From UBA920 sp038257015 (GTDB lineage: Bacteria; Patescibacteriota; Doudnabacteria; UBA920), in the NCBI GenBank assembly GCA_038257015.1, contig JBBSJS010000026.1, forward strand, positions 1 to 12,265: a stretch of 12,265 nucleotides of DNA. The letters run 5' to 3'. Positions within the stretch are counted from its first letter, which is position 1. Each line of letters starts with the position of its first letter. Under the pieces are notes generated by a model, which did not search any database, was not told the DNA's origin, and worked only from the letters and a program-made list of their open reading frames with translations. The position numbers were made by a program, and so were the translations under genes. Below are positions 10,129-12,265 of this stretch, piece after piece.

Positions 10129-12147
10129 ATGAATGATTTAGAGACTCAAGTTGTAAAAATTGAATTAGGTGAATCCAAGCAAGCTAATAGCTATGTTTTT
10201 GCTTTAGCCGAGAAAATTGATGGCACAGAAGCTGAGCTGTTTATCGTCTGTGAATTACCACTGTTTAACCCTGCCGCCATCCCGGAATGCGAGCGGATTG
10301 CAGCAGCGATTGCAGCATCTTTGAAACGAAGCTACCGCAATAATATTACTGCCAACACATTCGAAAACGCTTTAGCTCAGATTAATGAGGAACTAAGTAA
10401 GTTGGTTGTAATGGGAAAAACCCATTGGCTTGGAAAACTAAATGCAGCTTTGGCGGTAAAATTAGAGAACCGGTTGTGCGTAGCAACAACTGGCAAAATT
10501 TCTGCGTTGTTGTTTAGAGACGGTAACTTCACTTCCGTTTCTGATAGTCCTGTAAACCCCAACCCTTTAAAAACTTTTGAAAATTTCTCTGAAGGTAAAA
10601 TCCGTCTTGATGATTTATTAATTATCTCTACGACCCAGTTATTTAATCACATCTCGGTAGATAGAATAAAGAAAATCTTGCAGAGCCAAGAATTACCTGA
10701 AGCCGCTCAAGAAATAATTCAAATTCTACAGAATAATATTGGTCCGGAAGTTGCTTGTGGTACAATTCTCGCCCTTCAAGCTGAACCGAGTGCCACGGAA
10801 GCGGAAGCTCCTGTTGATTTGCAAACTTATATCCCACCAACTATTGAAAGCCGAACCAAGGATGCGACTTGGAGTGACAAAGCCAAAAATGTAGTCACCA
10901 CAGGCTCTCAAATTGGTAAAAACTTCGCAGCAGATATCAAAAATAAACTTAACTCTGAAAACCGTCCAAGTTTGCGCGGACTTGTGGAAAAGAATCGGAA
11001 TGCTTTGGCGATGGTACAAGAAAAATTCAGTAAAGTTACCAAAACAGTTCAACCAGATGCTGTGCGAGATTATAGTCCGTACAAGAAGTTTTTCTTCTTC
11101 TCAGCAATAATTTTAGTTGTCGTTTTATTGGCTAACATTGGACTTGCTAAATACTTCCAGGGACGACAAGAGCAAGTTCAAGTCACTCAAGCTAATATTG
11201 AAACTTTGCAAAAATTAGCTGACGACGCCAATGCGGCTATTCTTTACGGCGACGAGCCTAAAGCTTTGGAACTTATTGGCGAACTCAAGACTCAACTAGA
11301 TGGTCTTACTAACTTACCAGAAGAACAAGTTGAGCAAGTAGATAAAATCAAGAGCCAATTAGCAGAACTTGATAATAAACTCAACAAAGTTACAGACTCG
11401 AATGTTGAAGAGTTAGGCACACTAACAAATGCCGAGCACTTAATTTCCCTGCCATCTTACGTTGGTACCGAAAGTGGTCGTACTGTAGTGAGCTTTAGCA
11501 AGACAAACAGCAGTATCCAAGATAATGCTCTTCAAACTAGCGAATCGATTGTAAGAAGTATTTATTTAAGAAACAACTTAGCTGTCATTTATAACGGCAC
11601 CGAATTATTTATATGGAATTTTCAAACTGGGCTTGTTCAAGGCGCATTTAGTGAGTCCGTACCAACCCGCGACAACGCAGTAGGTTTAAAACTATATCCA
11701 CCGAACAACCGTGTTTATATGATAGACAAATCTAAGGGTGAAGTTGTTAACTTCCTAACCAGCGACCGTGGTTTTAGTAGCCCAGGAGTATCAGTTAGTG
11801 GTCGAGATGAATTGAAAACTGCATCCGATTTGGCCATCGACAGCAATATCTATGTTGCCACACAAGGCACTATCCTTAAGTTTAATGCCGGAGAGTTACA
11901 AGACTTCAACCCAGCTTTCTCTGGCTCTCTTTCAGACAAAGCTAAGCTCTATACAGAAGTTGCTTATAACAACCTATATATACTTGATCCAGGGAATAAG
12001 CGAATTATAGTCCTAGATAAACAAGGCGCTTTAATTACTACTTTAACAAGTCCGAGATTCGATAACCTAATCGACTTCTCCATTGACGAAGCCAATAAAG
12101 TTATTTATGTTCTAAATGGTGACGCACTGTTAAAGATTGGATTCTAG
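10129..12147 (+). CDS. Transmembrane protein: PP2C-like cytoplasmic domain, coiled coil, beta-propeller-like exterior
   Basis: The 672-residue protein begins with a PP2C/SpoIIE-like alpha/beta domain (about 15-218). AELFIVCELP, then KLNAALAVKLENRLCVATTGKISALLFRDGNF (103-134), DDLLIISTTQLFNHIS (161-176) and a terminal VACGTILALQ (208-217) follow the PPM order. The usual metal-binding Asp motifs (DGxG and GDSR) are not evident: the equivalents read TGKIS and CELP. It is therefore probably a pseudophosphatase or very divergent. A charged linker (220-318) leads to one membrane helix (321-342), a helical coiled-coil stretch (347-425), then a C-terminal beta-rich domain (about 440-672). That domain has repeated motifs such as NNLAVIYNGTELFIWN, NNRVYMIDKSKGEVV, SNIYVATQGTILKF, NNLYILDPGNKRIIVLD and KVIYVLNGDALLKI, as in NHL/WD-type propellers. 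This is a sensor-like layout. ATG 10129 is chosen from the promoter position. The next gene starts 20 nt later. Confidence 0.82.
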   Translation: MNDLETQVVKIELGESKQANSYVFALAEKIDGTEAELFIVCELPLFNPAAIPECERIAAAIAASLKRSYRNNITANTFENALAQINEELSKLVVMGKTHWLGKLNAALAVKLENRLCVATTGKISALLFRDGNFTSVSDSPVNPNPLKTFENFSEGKIRLDDLLIISTTQLFNHISVDRIKKILQSQELPEAAQEIIQILQNNIGPEVACGTILALQAEPSATEAEAPVDLQTYIPPTIESRTKDATWSDKAKNVVTTGSQIGKNFAADIKNKLNSENRPSLRGLVEKNRNALAMVQEKFSKVTKTVQPDAVRDYSPYKKFFFFSAIILVVVLLANIGLAKYFQGRQEQVQVTQANIETLQKLADDANAAILYGDEPKALELIGELKTQLDGLTNLPEEQVEQVDKIKSQLAELDNKLNKVTDSNVEELGTLTNAEHLISLPSYVGTESGRTVVSFSKTNSSIQDNALQTSESIVRSIYLRNNLAVIYNGTELFIWNFQTGLVQGAFSESVPTRDNAVGLKLYPPNNRVYMIDKSKGEVVNFLTSDRGFSSPGVSVSGRDELKTASDLAIDSNIYVATQGTILKFNAGELQDFNPAFSGSLSDKAKLYTEVAYNNLYILDPGNKRIIVLDKQGALITTLTSPRFDNLIDFSIDEANKVIYVLNGDALLKIGF

Positions 12148-12167
12148 ACACGCTGTTGGAGGATAAT

Positions 12168-12265
12168 ATGAAGGAAAGTAAAAGAAGAACTCTTGATATG
12201 AAGAGAGACGCTCTTTTGGAAGAGAAAGGTTGGACAAAGCTGGCTCCGGGCATTTGGCTGGGTCA
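12168..12265 (+). CDS. Start of an unidentified gene (truncated by window edge)
   Basis: GGAGG lies 5 nt before ATG 12168 and the frame stays open to the window end (32 full codons). The visible part is very basic at first (MKESKRRTLDMKRD) and continues with LLEEKGWTKLAPGIWLG. No family can be assigned from this. It starts 20 nt after the PP2C-like gene with no terminator between, so the two are probably one operon. Confidence 0.75.
   Translation, partial: MKESKRRTLDMKRDALLEEKGWTKLAPGIWLG

Noticed and set aside
10643..11052. Minus-strand frames inside the PP2C-like gene
   Set aside because: No ribosome-binding site, poor composition, and fully covered by a convincing gene on the other strand.

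Overview
The window looks like a chromosomal piece of a Candidate Phyla Radiation (Patescibacteria) bacterium. This rests on AT-rich, tightly packed genes, many lineage-restricted hypothetical proteins, a DUF11-repeat surface protein with a PKTG-type C-terminus, and a GC-rich palindrome (CCTGCCT-N6-AGGCAGG) of a kind I recall from several CPR lineages. TGA is used as stop (for example at 4354-4356), so this is the standard code rather than the recoded Gracilibacteria/Absconditabacteria code. I cannot place it in a lineage more precisely. No phage, insertion sequence or CRISPR array was seen.

Layout. 1-372 (+): 3' end of an HD-superfamily-like protein, then a terminator. 373-690: hairpin-rich spacer. 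691/776-1453 (-): unknown protein with a possible frameshift at its 3' end. 1625-2088 (-): tRNA-Glu(CTC) followed by a small helical protein, apparently one transcript. 2253-3971 (-): galE with an unusual N-terminal extension, then an unknown 203-residue protein. 4079-5139 (-): GT2-like glycosyltransferase translationally coupled to a SemiSWEET-like sugar transporter. 5363-7792 (-): 809-residue DUF11 surface protein with its own strong promoter and a long 5' leader, insulated upstream by stacked terminator-like hairpins. 8173-9074 (-): lexA plus a small Cys/His protein. 9193-10023 (-): wHTH-nucleotidyltransferase-like regulator plus a small membrane protein. 10129-12147 (+): divergently transcribed PP2C-like/transmembrane/beta-propeller-like protein, followed by the start of a further gene in the same operon.

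How it fits together. Several genes concern the cell surface and sugars: galE, the glycosyltransferase, the SemiSWEET-like protein, the DUF11 protein and the transmembrane sensor-like protein. A plausible reading, by inference only, is UDP-sugar supply and glycosylation of the cell surface, with sugar import or export nearby. The lexA region is an SOS regulator with a candidate operator inside its own promoter. Promoters are unusually easy to read here: TTGACA-N17-TATAAT, TTGACA-N17-TATACT, TTGTTT-N17-TATAAT and several extended -10 elements. Genes with short leaders mostly lack a Shine-Dalgarno, whereas genes inside operons or behind long leaders mostly have one.
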